Part shown: in pieces, positions 29,334-37,228 of the stretch
Position numbering within the stretch: the stretch's first letter is position 1
How the letters are laid out: each line of letters opens with the position of its first letter
Source: Polaromonas glacialis
GTDB lineage: Bacteria; Pseudomonadota; Gammaproteobacteria; Burkholderiales; Burkholderiaceae_C
DNA: 64,000 nucleotides
Assembly (NCBI RefSeq): GCF_000709345.1
Contig: NZ_KL448323.1
Span: forward strand, 1,733,830 to 1,797,829
Reading direction: 5' to 3'
The notes under the pieces: model-generated
Databases searched by the model: none
What the model was told of the DNA's origin: nothing
What the model saw: the letters and a program-made list of their open reading frames with translations, nothing else
Program-made: the position numbers and the translations under genes

Positions 29334-29843
29334 ATGCGAAAAGCGCTCGATGCCCTGTACAACGGCGCCGCCGCCCTGGCCGCGCTGTTCCTGGTCGGCC
29401 TCCTAGTCATGGTGGTGCTGTCCATCGTCAGCCGGCAGCTCAATTTCCATGTGCCGGGCACCGACGCCTACGCCGGCTACCTGATGGCGGCCAGCGGCTT
29501 CCTGGCGCTGGCCCACACCCTCAAGCGCGGCGAGCACATCCGCGTGACGCTGATCCTGGGGGCGCTGACCGGCCGCTGGAAAAAGGGGCTGGAGCTGTGG
29601 GCCCTTGGCTTTGCCAGCGCGCTGAGCGCCATGTTCGCGTATTACTGCTGCCGCCTGGCCTGGCAGTCGCGCACCTTTCACGACATTTCCACATCGAGCG
29701 ACGCCACGGCGCTGTGGATTCCGCAGCTCGGCATGGCGGTCGGCACGGTGATCCTGGCGATTGCCTTTGTCGATGAGCTGGTGCTGGAAATCAGCGGCCA
29801 GCGCATGGCCCACAGCAGCGACGAAGCGCTGCGCAACGAATAA
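29334..29843 (+). CDS. TRAP transporter small permease (DctQ family)
   Basis: The 169-residue protein has four predicted membrane helices and DctQ features such as AGYLMAASGFLALAHTLKRGEHIRVTLI near residues 45-75. It starts 12 bp after the binding-protein gene and is the small membrane subunit of the same transporter. Confidence 0.92.
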   Translation: MRKALDALYNGAAALAALFLVGLLVMVVLSIVSRQLNFHVPGTDAYAGYLMAASGFLALAHTLKRGEHIRVTLILGALTGRWKKGLELWALGFASALSAMFAYYCCRLAWQSRTFHDISTSSDATALWIPQLGMAVGTVILAIAFVDELVLEISGQRMAHSSDEALRNE

Positions 29844-29883
29844 ACCGATTCATTTCCTACCTCCCCACCTCAAGCGGCCCTTC

Positions 29884-31185
29884 ATGAACGACCTTGCAAT
29901 CACCGCCGCCCTGCTGGTGGCCCTGCTCTTGATTTTGGGCAGCGGCGTCTGGGTCGGCCTGAGCCTGACCGGCGTGGCCTGGATGGCGGTGACGCTGTTT
30001 TCGTCGCGCCCCGCCGGCGACGCCATGGCCGTGACGGTCTGGGGCTCGTCGTCCAGCTGGACGTTGACCGCCCTGCCCCTGTTTGTCTGGATGGGTGAAA
30101 TTTTGTTTCGCACGCGCCTGAGCCAGGACATGTTCAAGGGCCTGGCGCCCTGGGTGCAGGCCCTGCCGGGGCGGCTGCTGCACACCAACGTGATCGGCTG
30201 CACCATCTTTGCCGCCGTGTCGGGCTCCAGCGCCGCCACCTGCGCCACCATCGGCAAGATGACGCTGCCCGAACTGACCCGGCGCGGCTACCCCGAGCAC
30301 ATGGTCATCGGCACACTGGCCGGCGCCAGCACGCTGGGCCTCTTGATTCCGCCGTCGATCATCATGATCGTCTATGGCGTGGCCGCAGAGGTGTCGATCT
30401 CCAAGCTGTTCATTGCCGGGGTGTTTCCCGGCTTGCTGCTGGCGGCGCTGTTCTCGGGCTACATCATCTTCTGGGCCTTGCGCCATCCGGAACAGGTGCC
30501 CCCCGCCGACGCCAGGACCAGCTTCATGCAAAAGATCGCCAGCTCGCGCAGCCTGATTCCGGTGGTGCTGCTGATTGCCGCCGTGCTGGGCTCAATCTAT
30601 TCCGGTGTGGCCACGGCTACCGAGGCCGCCGCCGTCGGCGTGGTCGGCTCGCTGATCTTGTCTACCCTGCAGGGTTCGATGAACTGGGCAACCTTTCGCG
30701 ATGCGCTCATGGGCGCGACCCGGCTGTACTGCATGATCGGCCTCATTTTGGCGGGCGCGGCCTTTTTGACGCTGGCCATGGGCTACATCGGCTTGCCGCG
30801 CCACCTGGCCGAATGGATCGGCACGCTGGGGTTGAGCAAGGCGCAGCTCATCGTAGCGCTGTCGGTGTTCTTCATCATCCTGGGCTGCTTTCTGGACGGT
30901 ATCTCGATGGTCGTGCTGACCATGGGCGTGCTCATGCCGACGGTGCAGGCCGCCGGCATCGACCCGATCTGGTTCGGCATTTTCGTGGTGCTGGTGGTCG
31001 AGATGGCGCAGATCACGCCGCCGGTCGGTTTCAACCTCTTCGTGCTGCAGGGCATGACCGGCCGCCAGCTCACCTGGATTGCCAAAGTCACGATGCCGAT
31101 GTTTTTCCTGATGTGCGCGGCGGTGGCGCTGATCTATGTGTTCCCTGGCATCGTCACCTGGCTGCCGCAAAAAATGGCGAACTAG
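29884..31185 (+). CDS. TRAP transporter large permease (DctM family)
   Basis: The 433-residue protein has about a dozen membrane helices and strong DctM signatures: FVWMGEILFRTRLSQDMFKGLAPW, SGSSAATCATIGKMTLPELTRRGYPEHMVIGTLAGASTLGLLIPPSIIMIVYGVAAEVSI, and DPIWFGIFVVLVVEMAQITPPVGFNLFVLQGMTG near the end. The ATG at 29884 is chosen because family sequence starts there; the frame runs further upstream without similarity. It is followed three bases later by crcB. Confidence 0.92.
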   Translation: MNDLAITAALLVALLLILGSGVWVGLSLTGVAWMAVTLFSSRPAGDAMAVTVWGSSSSWTLTALPLFVWMGEILFRTRLSQDMFKGLAPWVQALPGRLLHTNVIGCTIFAAVSGSSAATCATIGKMTLPELTRRGYPEHMVIGTLAGASTLGLLIPPSIIMIVYGVAAEVSISKLFIAGVFPGLLLAALFSGYIIFWALRHPEQVPPADARTSFMQKIASSRSLIPVVLLIAAVLGSIYSGVATATEAAAVGVVGSLILSTLQGSMNWATFRDALMGATRLYCMIGLILAGAAFLTLAMGYIGLPRHLAEWIGTLGLSKAQLIVALSVFFIILGCFLDGISMVVLTMGVLMPTVQAAGIDPIWFGIFVVLVVEMAQITPPVGFNLFVLQGMTGRQLTWIAKVTMPMFFLMCAAVALIYVFPGIVTWLPQKMAN

Positions 31186-31188
31186 GAC

Positions 31189-31575
31189 ATGGGAACGGTG
31201 CTGGCCATCTGCATCGGCGCCTCGGCGGGCGCGCTGTCGCGCTGGGGCCTGGGTCTGTGGCTGTCGCCCGGCGGCCTGATTCCCTGGGGCACGCTGGCAG
31301 CCAACCTGCTGGGCGGCTACCTGGTCGGCGTGGCGGTAGCGGTCTTGCAGTCCATGCCGCAGATCGACCCGGTCTGGCGGCTGCTGCTGGTCACGGGCTT
31401 TCTGGGCGGGCTGACGACGTTTTCCACTTTCTCGGCCGAGGTCGTGGCGTACCTGCTTGAGGCGCGCTACGGCCTGGCAGCCTTCACGGCCCTGCTGCAC
31501 GTGATGGGTTCGCTTTTGATGACCGTGGCGGGGATCAAGTCTGCTGCGTTTTTCATAGCTACTCGCGCAGGCTAG
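31189..31575 (+). CDS. crcB: Fluoride channel CrcB/FluC
   Basis: The 128-residue protein has four membrane helices and the FluC family motifs: GALSRWGLG (residues 14-22), [15 protein letters not shown] near residue 33 (conserved Asn) and [16 protein letters not shown] near residue 70, the phenylalanine-box region. FluC dimers export fluoride. It begins three bases after the TRAP permease stop, so it is probably co-transcribed with it. There is no room for a fluoride riboswitch between them, and none was seen. Confidence 0.93.
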   Translation: MGTVLAICIGASAGALSRWGLGLWLSPGGLIPWGTLAANLLGGYLVGVAVAVLQSMPQIDPVWRLLLVTGFLGGLTTFSTFSAEVVAYLLEARYGLAAFTALLHVMGSLLMTVAGIKSAAFFIATRAG

Positions 31576-31612
31576 GACTGCGCAAAAGCCATTTTTTGTT
31601 ATAAATTTAGCC
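31545..31612. repeat. Short dispersed repeat at the crcB end
   Basis: ATAGCTACTCGCGCAGGC, TGCGCAAAAGCC and TTATAAATTTAGC words overlap the end of crcB and fill the gap between two convergent genes. It is related in wording to 51223-51300 and 2760-2822. Confidence 0.35.
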
Positions 31613-31633
31613 GCTTTCCATGGCCCTGACGAG

Positions 31634-32218
31634 TCAGCTGTCGCCCAGCCCGATGGGCGCCGGCGCCCGCATCACGATGCGCGTGAACAGGCGGTCATAG
31701 GCCGGGTCGGGCGGATATTTTCCGGTCAGCGGGTCGCAGTTCTTCTCGAACGCGGCGTCCAGTTCCTTCCAGTCGGCATCGCTCAGCACCTTTTCGGCTT
31801 CGGGCAGGATCACGGTTTCTTCGAGCCGCATGTGCTCCAGGTAAAACTTCACGTAGCTGGTGCACTGGGCCACGAAAGTGGGCTTGCGCGGCTCGCCCAG
31901 CAGTTCCCAGGCCAGCAGCAGGTGTTGAAGCTCACGCACGGCTTTTTCGCCGTTCATGTGGTCGCTTTCGAGTTTTTGCACCGCCGCCATGACCGACGGC
32001 GCTGCCCGCACCACGCGCGGGAACAGCAGGTCGGACTCCTTGGGGTGGTGCAGGCGCTCGGGAAATTCGTCGATGTAGAACAGCATGGCGCGCAGCACAT
32101 CGAAGAACTGTTCCGGGTTGTCTCCGGGGCCGCGCTCGACCATCAGGGTCATGGACTTGAGCATGGCGGCCAGCGACGAATGCTCGTCGCGGATGATTTG
32201 CAGGCTGGTGTGTTTGAT
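31634..32218 (-). CDS. Hemerythrin-like domain protein
   Basis: The 194-residue protein (213 if started at the ATG at 32275) has the hemerythrin HHE pattern: IRDEHSSLAAML, DEFPERLHHPKESDLLFP, LESDHMNGE and FYLEHMRLEETVILP, which carry candidate di-iron ligands. Such cytoplasmic proteins bind oxygen or respond to nitrosative or redox stress. A good GGAG site lies six bases before an ATC codon at 32218, where family similarity also begins. This suggests a non-standard ATC start; the upstream ATG has no ribosome-binding site. The exact start is uncertain. Confidence 0.85.
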   Translation of the reverse strand: MKHTSLQIIRDEHSSLAAMLKSMTLMVERGPGDNPEQFFDVLRAMLFYIDEFPERLHHPKESDLLFPRVVRAAPSVMAAVQKLESDHMNGEKAVRELQHLLLAWELLGEPRKPTFVAQCTSYVKFYLEHMRLEETVILPEAEKVLSDADWKELDAAFEKNCDPLTGKYPPDPAYDRLFTRIVMRAPAPIGLGDS

Positions 32219-32354
32219 GGCGGTCTCCTGAAATTTTTTGACTAGCGCACAGCATGCCTTGCAGCTAGCCCGCATGCCATGACACAGGTCAAGTTTTCGT
32301 CAGCTTCAAGGCCTGCGCAAACACGGTGTTACCTGTGCGGCACCGCCCGCACAC

Positions 32355-32831
32355 TCAGTGCTTGTGGGCGCCGTGGTCTGCGGCGTTTCCAGTCATGGCA
32401 GCAGGGGCCGCCGTTCTGACAGGCACGATGACTTCCTGACGGGTTTCAACGCCCTGGGCATCCTGAAGGCGCAGCGTCAGCGGCACCGTGCTGCCCTTGG
32501 GGAGGGGCTGCTTCAGGTCCATGAGCATGAGGTGGTAGCCGCCGGGCTTGAGCTGCACGGCCTGGCCGGCCGGAAGGTCCAGCGCGGGCAGCGCGCGCAT
32601 CTTCATGATGTCGCCGTCCACTTTCATTTCATGCACTTCGGCCACGCCGGCCACGGGCGTGGACACGCCGACCAGTCTGGCGCCGTCCCTGGCGGTGAGG
32701 TTCATGAAGGCGCCCGTGCCCTTCTGGCCCTGCACGGTGGCGCGGACCCAGGCGCCGCTGACGTCAACGGTCTGGGCATGAAGGGCGCCGCAGGCCAGCA
32801 GCAAGGTGGCGGTCAATACTTTGAGTTTCAT
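32355..32831 (-). CDS. Periplasmic copper chaperone of the PCu(A)C family
   Basis: The 158-residue protein has a signal peptide (MKLKVLTATLLLACGALHA) and the Cu(I)-binding PCu(A)C motif: HEMKVDGDIMKMR (His and Met ligands) and, about 20 residues later, GGYHLMLM. A His-rich tail (DHGAHKH) may add metal binding. Such proteins deliver copper to the CuA or CuB site of cytochrome oxidase. The ATG at 32831 places the signal peptide correctly; an upstream ATG at 32858 is possible. It lies downstream of a DUF2946 gene. Confidence 0.9.
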   Translation of the reverse strand: MKLKVLTATLLLACGALHAQTVDVSGAWVRATVQGQKGTGAFMNLTARDGARLVGVSTPVAGVAEVHEMKVDGDIMKMRALPALDLPAGQAVQLKPGGYHLMLMDLKQPLPKGSTVPLTLRLQDAQGVETRQEVIVPVRTAAPAAMTGNAADHGAHKH

Positions 32832-33003
32832 GAAATTATCCAACGGTGAGTTTTTCAAAATCCGGCGGAACCCGCCGGCTGAATGGGAAAAATTGAAGGG
32901 AAATGTCCTGGTGAATTCATCGAACGCACACTGTGGAACGCAACGATAAAGCGCGTGCGGGCCCCTTGGTCAGCACGCAAGCCCAAGCCCCGGTGGAGGC
33001 GGT

Positions 33004-33387
33004 TCAGTTCAGGAGTGCGGGCGGCCCACGGCTGAAAGGCAGCCCGGGGTTGGTGGCGGCTACATCGGACGGAAAATCGGCGGCGGCCACCTGTACGCCG
33101 GCAAAGCAGGGAATGGCCGTGACAGGCTGCGGCGGCAAGGCCCAGCCCAGCGCACCGCACAGGTCGCAGTGCGCGCCGGCCTGCGGTGCATCGCCGGAGC
33201 CGTCGTCCGCGCTGCTGCCCCAGACGGCGTTCGCACTGCAGATGCCGCCGAGCTGGCCGGTGCGCACCTCTTCGGCCAGCATGCTGGCCGGCGCCACCAG
33301 CGCCGACAGTACGGCCAGGAAGCTGAAGAAAACGGCCACGCGCGCCCACACGGACAAGGGCGGGCGGGCGAATGGATGGTGAGGCAC
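33004..33387 (-). CDS. DUF2946-like small membrane/periplasmic protein
   Basis: The 127-residue protein starts at GTG (33387) and has one hydrophobic segment (VAVFFSFLAVLSALVAPASML, residues 14-34), then a Cys/His motif AHCDLCGAL typical of DUF2946. A TTG at 33438 would give a 144-residue version. DUF2946 proteins often sit beside copper genes, and here the PCu(A)C gene follows on the same strand, so a role in metal handling is plausible but unproven. Confidence 0.7.
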   Translation of the reverse strand: MPHHPFARPPLSVWARVAVFFSFLAVLSALVAPASMLAEEVRTGQLGGICSANAVWGSSADDGSGDAPQAGAHCDLCGALGWALPPQPVTAIPCFAGVQVAAADFPSDVAATNPGLPFSRGPPALLN

Positions 33388-33491
33388 GGCGCGATTGTAA
33401 AGAGTTAGAACGCCGGCCTGACGCGGCAAGGTCAGCAAACGCGGGCCGGCTTAGGGATAAGGAAATTTTAAAAGTACCGGTTTTAAATGGC

Positions 33492-33562
33492 TGTCATTGC
33501 GGGCTTGCCCCGCAATCCATGGCCCCGAATTCATGGATGCCGGGTCAAGCCCGGCATGACAT
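33492..33562. repeat. Intergenic palindromic repeat (ATTGCGGGC...GCCCGGCAT)
   Basis: Two adjacent hairpins, ATTGCGGG/CCCCGCAAT and ATGCCGGG/CCCGGCAT, are separated by an ATCCATGG...CATGGAT spacer that is itself symmetric. This double-hairpin format is common between genes in many proteobacteria. It lies downstream of tupA and may end transcription or stabilise the mRNA. Confidence 0.6.
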
Positions 33563-33588
33563 GGGTACATTGGAAATCTCCGCCTCCC

Positions 33589-34425
33589 TTACGGCGCGGC
33601 GTTGGGGAAAAACAGCGGCTGGCCGTTGATCTTGTAAGCGGCAATCACGCCCTGCCCGGCCGGCGAAATCACCCAGTCAACAAACTTTTGCGCCTCAAGC
33701 ACCTTGATCTGCGGGTGTTTGGCCGGGTTGACGACCATCACGCCATACTGGTTGAAAAGGCGCTTGTCGCCCTCGACCAGCACGGCCAGGCCGGCCTGGT
33801 TCTTGAACGACAGCCAGGTGCCCCGGTCGGCCAGCACATAGGCGCCCAGGCTGGCGGCCATGTTCAGCGCCGGCCCCATGCCGCAGCCGCAGGCCTTGTA
33901 GCCGGAAAATGCCGGGGCTGGGGCGCCGGCGGTTTTCCAGTAACGCAATTCAGCCGCATGGGTGCCGCTCTTGTCGCCGCGCGAGATGAAGCCGATGGCG
34001 CTGGTATTGGCGGCGTTGATTTTTTTCAAGGCGTCAACGATGTCATTACCCTTGACCTGGGCCGGGTCGGCGGCCGGGCCGACCAGCACGAAGTCGTTGT
34101 ACATCACCGGGTAGCGCTTGAGGGCAAAGCCTTCGGCGACGACCTTTTCCTCGGCCACCTGGTCGTGGACAAACAGCACGTCGGCGTCGCCCCGGCGGCC
34201 CATGTCGATGGCCTGGCCGGTGCCGACCGCCACGACCTTCACGTCGATGCCGGAGGCCTTTTTGAATTCCGGCAGCAAATGGCCGAACAGCCCGGACTGC
34301 TCGGTCGAAGTCGTGGAGGCCATCACGATGCTCGGCGTCTGCGCTATCGAAAGCGTAGCTGCCAGCGCAAGTGGAATAAGCGCAAGAGCCCTGAAAGGCA
34401 TGAGAAATCTGCTAAAACCGTTCAT
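33589..34425 (-). CDS. tupA: Tungstate-type ABC transporter substrate-binding protein (TupA-like)
   Basis: The 278-residue periplasmic protein has a signal peptide (residues 1-29) and the oxyanion-binding start SIVMASTTSTEQSGLFGHLLPEF, then GTGQAIDMGRRGDADVLFVHD and FISRGDKSGTHAAELRYW. The TTST motif and these segments match TupA-like tungstate binders more than ModA. Its ATG overlaps the stop of tupC (ATGA). Tungstate or molybdate is predicted; sequence alone does not fix which. Confidence 0.88.
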   Translation of the reverse strand: MNGFSRFLMPFRALALIPLALAATLSIAQTPSIVMASTTSTEQSGLFGHLLPEFKKASGIDVKVVAVGTGQAIDMGRRGDADVLFVHDQVAEEKVVAEGFALKRYPVMYNDFVLVGPAADPAQVKGNDIVDALKKINAANTSAIGFISRGDKSGTHAAELRYWKTAGAPAPAFSGYKACGCGMGPALNMAASLGAYVLADRGTWLSFKNQAGLAVLVEGDKRLFNQYGVMVVNPAKHPQIKVLEAQKFVDWVISPAGQGVIAAYKINGQPLFFPNAAP

Positions 34426-35111
34426 CCGAGTTCCCCTTTTAGAAAATTGTCCGCCGCCACCGGCAACGGTCCGTTGAAAAACGCAGCCGTCGGCAAGTCG
34501 GCGATCAGCCGGCCCTGCTCCAGGTACACCACGCGGCTGGCCAGGCGCTTGACCTGGCCGAGGTTGTGGCTGCTGAAAATCAGCGTCATGCCGTCGTCGG
34601 CGAATTCGGCCATCAGCCGCTCGACCTCGCGCTTGGCCGCCGGGTCCAGACTGGACGTCGGCTCGTCGAGCAGCAGCACTTGGGCTTTCAGTGCCCAGGC
34701 GCGCGCCAGCGCCACGCGCTGCTGCTGCCCGCCGGAAAGCGCCTTGGCATGGCGCCCGGCCAGGTCGGCCAGCCCCACCCGTTCGAGCGCCTGCAGCGCC
34801 TGCGCCTTGGCCAGCGTCCACGGCACGCTGCTGAGCCACAAGCCCAGCGCGACGTTGTGCAGCACGCTGGCGCGCAGCATGTAGGGCCGCTGGAACAGCA
34901 TCGCCTGGCGCGCGCGCGCGTCCGCCTGGAAATGTCCTTGGTCTGGCTTGACCAGCCCGTGCAGGGTGCGCAGCAGGGTGCTTTTGCCGCTGCCGTTGGA
35001 GCCGACCAGCGCCAGCCTTTCGCCGGCCTGGATACACAAGGTGCAGCCGCGCAGCGCCTGCACGCGGCCGAACTGCACGCCAACGGCCTGCAGGTCAAAG
35101 AGCAGCGTCAT
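34422..35111 (-). CDS. tupC: Tungstate ABC transporter ATP-binding protein (TupC-like)
   Basis: The 229-residue ATPase has Walker A GSNGSGKST (residues 34-42), Q-loop, signature LSGGQQQRVALARAW near residue 125, Walker B VLLLDEPTSSLD near residue 146 and the switch His in SSHN. It overlaps tupB by 4 bp and tupA by 4 bp, so the three are one translationally coupled unit. Confidence 0.9.
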   Translation of the reverse strand: MTLLFDLQAVGVQFGRVQALRGCTLCIQAGERLALVGSNGSGKSTLLRTLHGLVKPDQGHFQADARARQAMLFQRPYMLRASVLHNVALGLWLSSVPWTLAKAQALQALERVGLADLAGRHAKALSGGQQQRVALARAWALKAQVLLLDEPTSSLDPAAKREVERLMAEFADDGMTLIFSSHNLGQVKRLASRVVYLEQGRLIADLPTAAFFNGPLPVAADNFLKGELG

Positions 35112-35872
35112 GACGAGGCGCCCCGCGCCACCGGCGCTGCCGCCAGCGCGGCGTCAAGATCGGGCAGCGGGTCATCGACCCGCTCGCGCCAGCGCCGCAC
35201 CAGCGCGATCAGCAGGTTGAGCAGCAGCACCACGCCGAGCAGCACCAGGCCGAGCGCCAGCGCCAGCGGCAGGTCGCCCTTGCTGGTTTCCAGCGCGATC
35301 GAGGTCGTCATCACGCGGGTAAAGCCCTCGATGTTGCCGCCCACGACCATCACCGCGCCGACCTCAGAAATGGCGCGGCCAAAGGCGGCCATCAGCACCG
35401 TCAGCAGGGCATAGCGCTCGTCCCACAGCAGGATCAGGCTGCGCATGAAGCGGCGCGCGCCCAGCGAGGCGAACTGCTCGCCGTGGCTGCGCTCGGCGTC
35501 ATCGATGGTCTGGCGCACCAGCGCCGTCACCACCGGCAGCACCAGGATGGTTTGCGCCAGCACCATGGCCTTGAAGGAAAATAGCCAGCCCAAGAAACCC
35601 AGCGGACCGCTGCGCGACAGCAGCAAATACACCACCAGCCCGACCACCACCGATGGCAGCGCCAGCGCGGTGTTGAGCAGCGCCAGCACCACGGCCCGCC
35701 CCTTGAAACGCGCCACGCCCATCCAGGCGCCCAGCAGCAGCCCGGCGCTGCAGGCGATGAGGCAGGCCAGCGCGCTGACAGCCAGCGACCGGCCGACGAT
35801 GCCGGCAAACAGCGGGTCGAGCGAAGTGATGAGCGAAAAGGCGGTGAAGGCGCTGTCGGAAAAGGTGTTCAT
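35108..35872 (-). CDS. tupB: Tungstate ABC transporter permease (TupB-like)
   Basis: The 254-residue permease has five or six membrane helices and the EAA-type loop near GRAISEVGAVMVVGGNIEGFTRVMTTSIALETSKGDLPLALALG (residues 165-210), typical of TupB/WtpB. The ATG at 35872 is chosen because the membrane protein starts there; upstream in-frame codons belong to the divergent control region. Confidence 0.9.
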   Translation of the reverse strand: MNTFSDSAFTAFSLITSLDPLFAGIVGRSLAVSALACLIACSAGLLLGAWMGVARFKGRAVVLALLNTALALPSVVVGLVVYLLLSRSGPLGFLGWLFSFKAMVLAQTILVLPVVTALVRQTIDDAERSHGEQFASLGARRFMRSLILLWDERYALLTVLMAAFGRAISEVGAVMVVGGNIEGFTRVMTTSIALETSKGDLPLALALGLVLLGVVLLLNLLIALVRRWRERVDDPLPDLDAALAAAPVARGASS

Positions 35873-36009
35873 GGGGTGGGTTGTGGCGCGACTGTAGCGC
35901 AGCTTTTCCGACTGTGCGGCGCTTGGGGCGTTGTCGTTATGAAGCGCTTTGCATAGGAAAAACCGGCCGTCCGGCGCCATGGGCCGCACCGATAATCCGT
36001 GTACACACC
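35873..36009. promoter_or_regulatory. Divergent promoter region between tupB and its regulator
   Basis: The 137 bp between divergent starts must hold both promoters. A CGTTAT word at 35935-35940 matches half of the classic ModE-box word, and CGATAATC lies at 35990-35997, but a full palindrome is not evident. The regulator's N-terminal ModE-like domain makes this the likely binding region. Confidence 0.35.
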
Positions 36010-37110
36010 ATGCACAAGATCGAACTTTCCTACCTCCTGAGCCCGCAGCGCGGCAAGGACGCGCTGATCCGCAACCCGATGATGGACATGCTGCACGCGG
36101 TCAGCGAGCAAGGCTCGATTTCAAAGGCCGCCAGGGCGCTTGGCCTGTCCTACCGCCACGTCTGGGGCTCGCTCAAGGACTGGGAACAAACGCTGGGCCG
36201 CAGCCTGATCGTCTGGGACAAGGGCCAGCGCGCGCGCCTGACCGAGTTCGGCGACAAGCTGCTGTGGGCCGAACGCCAGGCGCAGGCCCGGCTGGCACCG
36301 CAGATCGAGGCGCTGCGCGGCGACATCGAACGCGCTTTTTCAACGGCGTTCGACGACAGCGCGCACGTCCTCACGCTGTATGCCAGCCACGACGCGGCGC
36401 TGTTGGCGCTGCGCGACCAGGCCAGCGCGCAGGGCCTGCACCTGGACCTCCGCTTCATGGGCAGCGTCGATGCCATCGCGGCGCTCAACGCCGGGCGCTG
36501 CATGATGGCCGGCTTTCATGCGCGCGACCAGCCCGCCCGACATTCGGTGGCGGCACAGACCTACCGCAGCCTGCTCAAGCCCGGCCTGCACAAGCTGATC
36601 GGCTTTGCGCACCGCCAGCAGGGCCTGATGGTGGCGCGCAACAACCCGCTGCGCATCGACAGCCTGGCCGACCTGAAGCAGCCGGGCATCCGCTATGTGA
36701 ACCGGCTCCAGGGCAGCGGGACGCGGGTGCTGCTGGACGAGCTGCTGGCCGAAGCCGGCATGGCGGCCTGCGACATTCAGGGCTACGGTACGGTCGAGCC
36801 GTCGCACACCGCCGTGGCGCAGGCCGTTGCCAGCGGCGCGGCTGATGCGGGCCTGGGCATCGAGGCGGCTGCGCGGGAAAAGGGCCTGGGGTTTGTGCCG
36901 CTGGCGCGGGAGCGCTACCACTTGGTCTGCCTGAAGTCCGAGTTGCCCACACCGCCGGTACAGGCGCTTCTCAGGGAACTGCAAGGCGGCGCATGGCAGG
37001 CCACGCTGGACGCGCTGCCGGGGTATGGCGGCGCGCTGGCGCAGAGCGGCAAGGTGCTGTCATTGCGGGCGGCGCTGCCGTGGTGGAGTTACCGCAAAGC
37101 TAAAGATTGA
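36010..37110 (+). CDS. ModE-like DNA-binding domain fused to a periplasmic-binding-type sensor domain
   Basis: The 366-residue regulator has an N-terminal LysR/ModE-type winged helix (residues 20-90: NPMMDMLHAVSEQGSISKAARALGLSYRHVWGSLKDWEQTLG). Its C-terminal domain resembles COG1910-type periplasmic molybdate-binding domains (LTLYASHDAALLAL, then GLMVARNNPLRIDSLADL, IRYVNRLQGSGTRVLLDELL and AVAQAVASGAADAGLGIEAAA). Such one-component regulators sense tungstate or molybdate and control their transporter. It is divergent from tupBCA. The ATG at 36010 is used; the longer frame upstream overlaps the promoter region. Confidence 0.85.
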   Translation: MHKIELSYLLSPQRGKDALIRNPMMDMLHAVSEQGSISKAARALGLSYRHVWGSLKDWEQTLGRSLIVWDKGQRARLTEFGDKLLWAERQAQARLAPQIEALRGDIERAFSTAFDDSAHVLTLYASHDAALLALRDQASAQGLHLDLRFMGSVDAIAALNAGRCMMAGFHARDQPARHSVAAQTYRSLLKPGLHKLIGFAHRQQGLMVARNNPLRIDSLADLKQPGIRYVNRLQGSGTRVLLDELLAEAGMAACDIQGYGTVEPSHTAVAQAVASGAADAGLGIEAAAREKGLGFVPLARERYHLVCLKSELPTPPVQALLRELQGGAWQATLDALPGYGGALAQSGKVLSLRAALPWWSYRKAKD

Positions 37111-37134
37111 CGGCTTGACGCTGGCTGCGGGCTG

Positions 37135-37228
37135 ATGCTTGGCTGGGTTAACTTCTCTGGGTTTTGCTGGCCGGGGGTTGCCCGGCGGCAAGTAACTTTC
37201 TTTTGCTTCGCCAAAAAAAAGTCACGGC
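37135..37228. repeat. Left outer arm of long palindromic repeat B
   Basis: TTGGCTGGGTTAACTTCTC...GCTGGCCGGGGGTTGCCCGG...CAAGTAACTTTCTTTTGC is the inverse of 38926-39045, on the far side of the IS30 element. It establishes that the IS30 element sits inside a palindromic structure like A1 and A2, although the sequence differs. Confidence 0.65.

Noticed and set aside
31140..31190. A fluoride riboswitch before crcB
   Set aside because: crcB starts three bases after the TRAP permease stop, so there is no leader. I saw no pseudoknot-like sequence upstream of the operon either.
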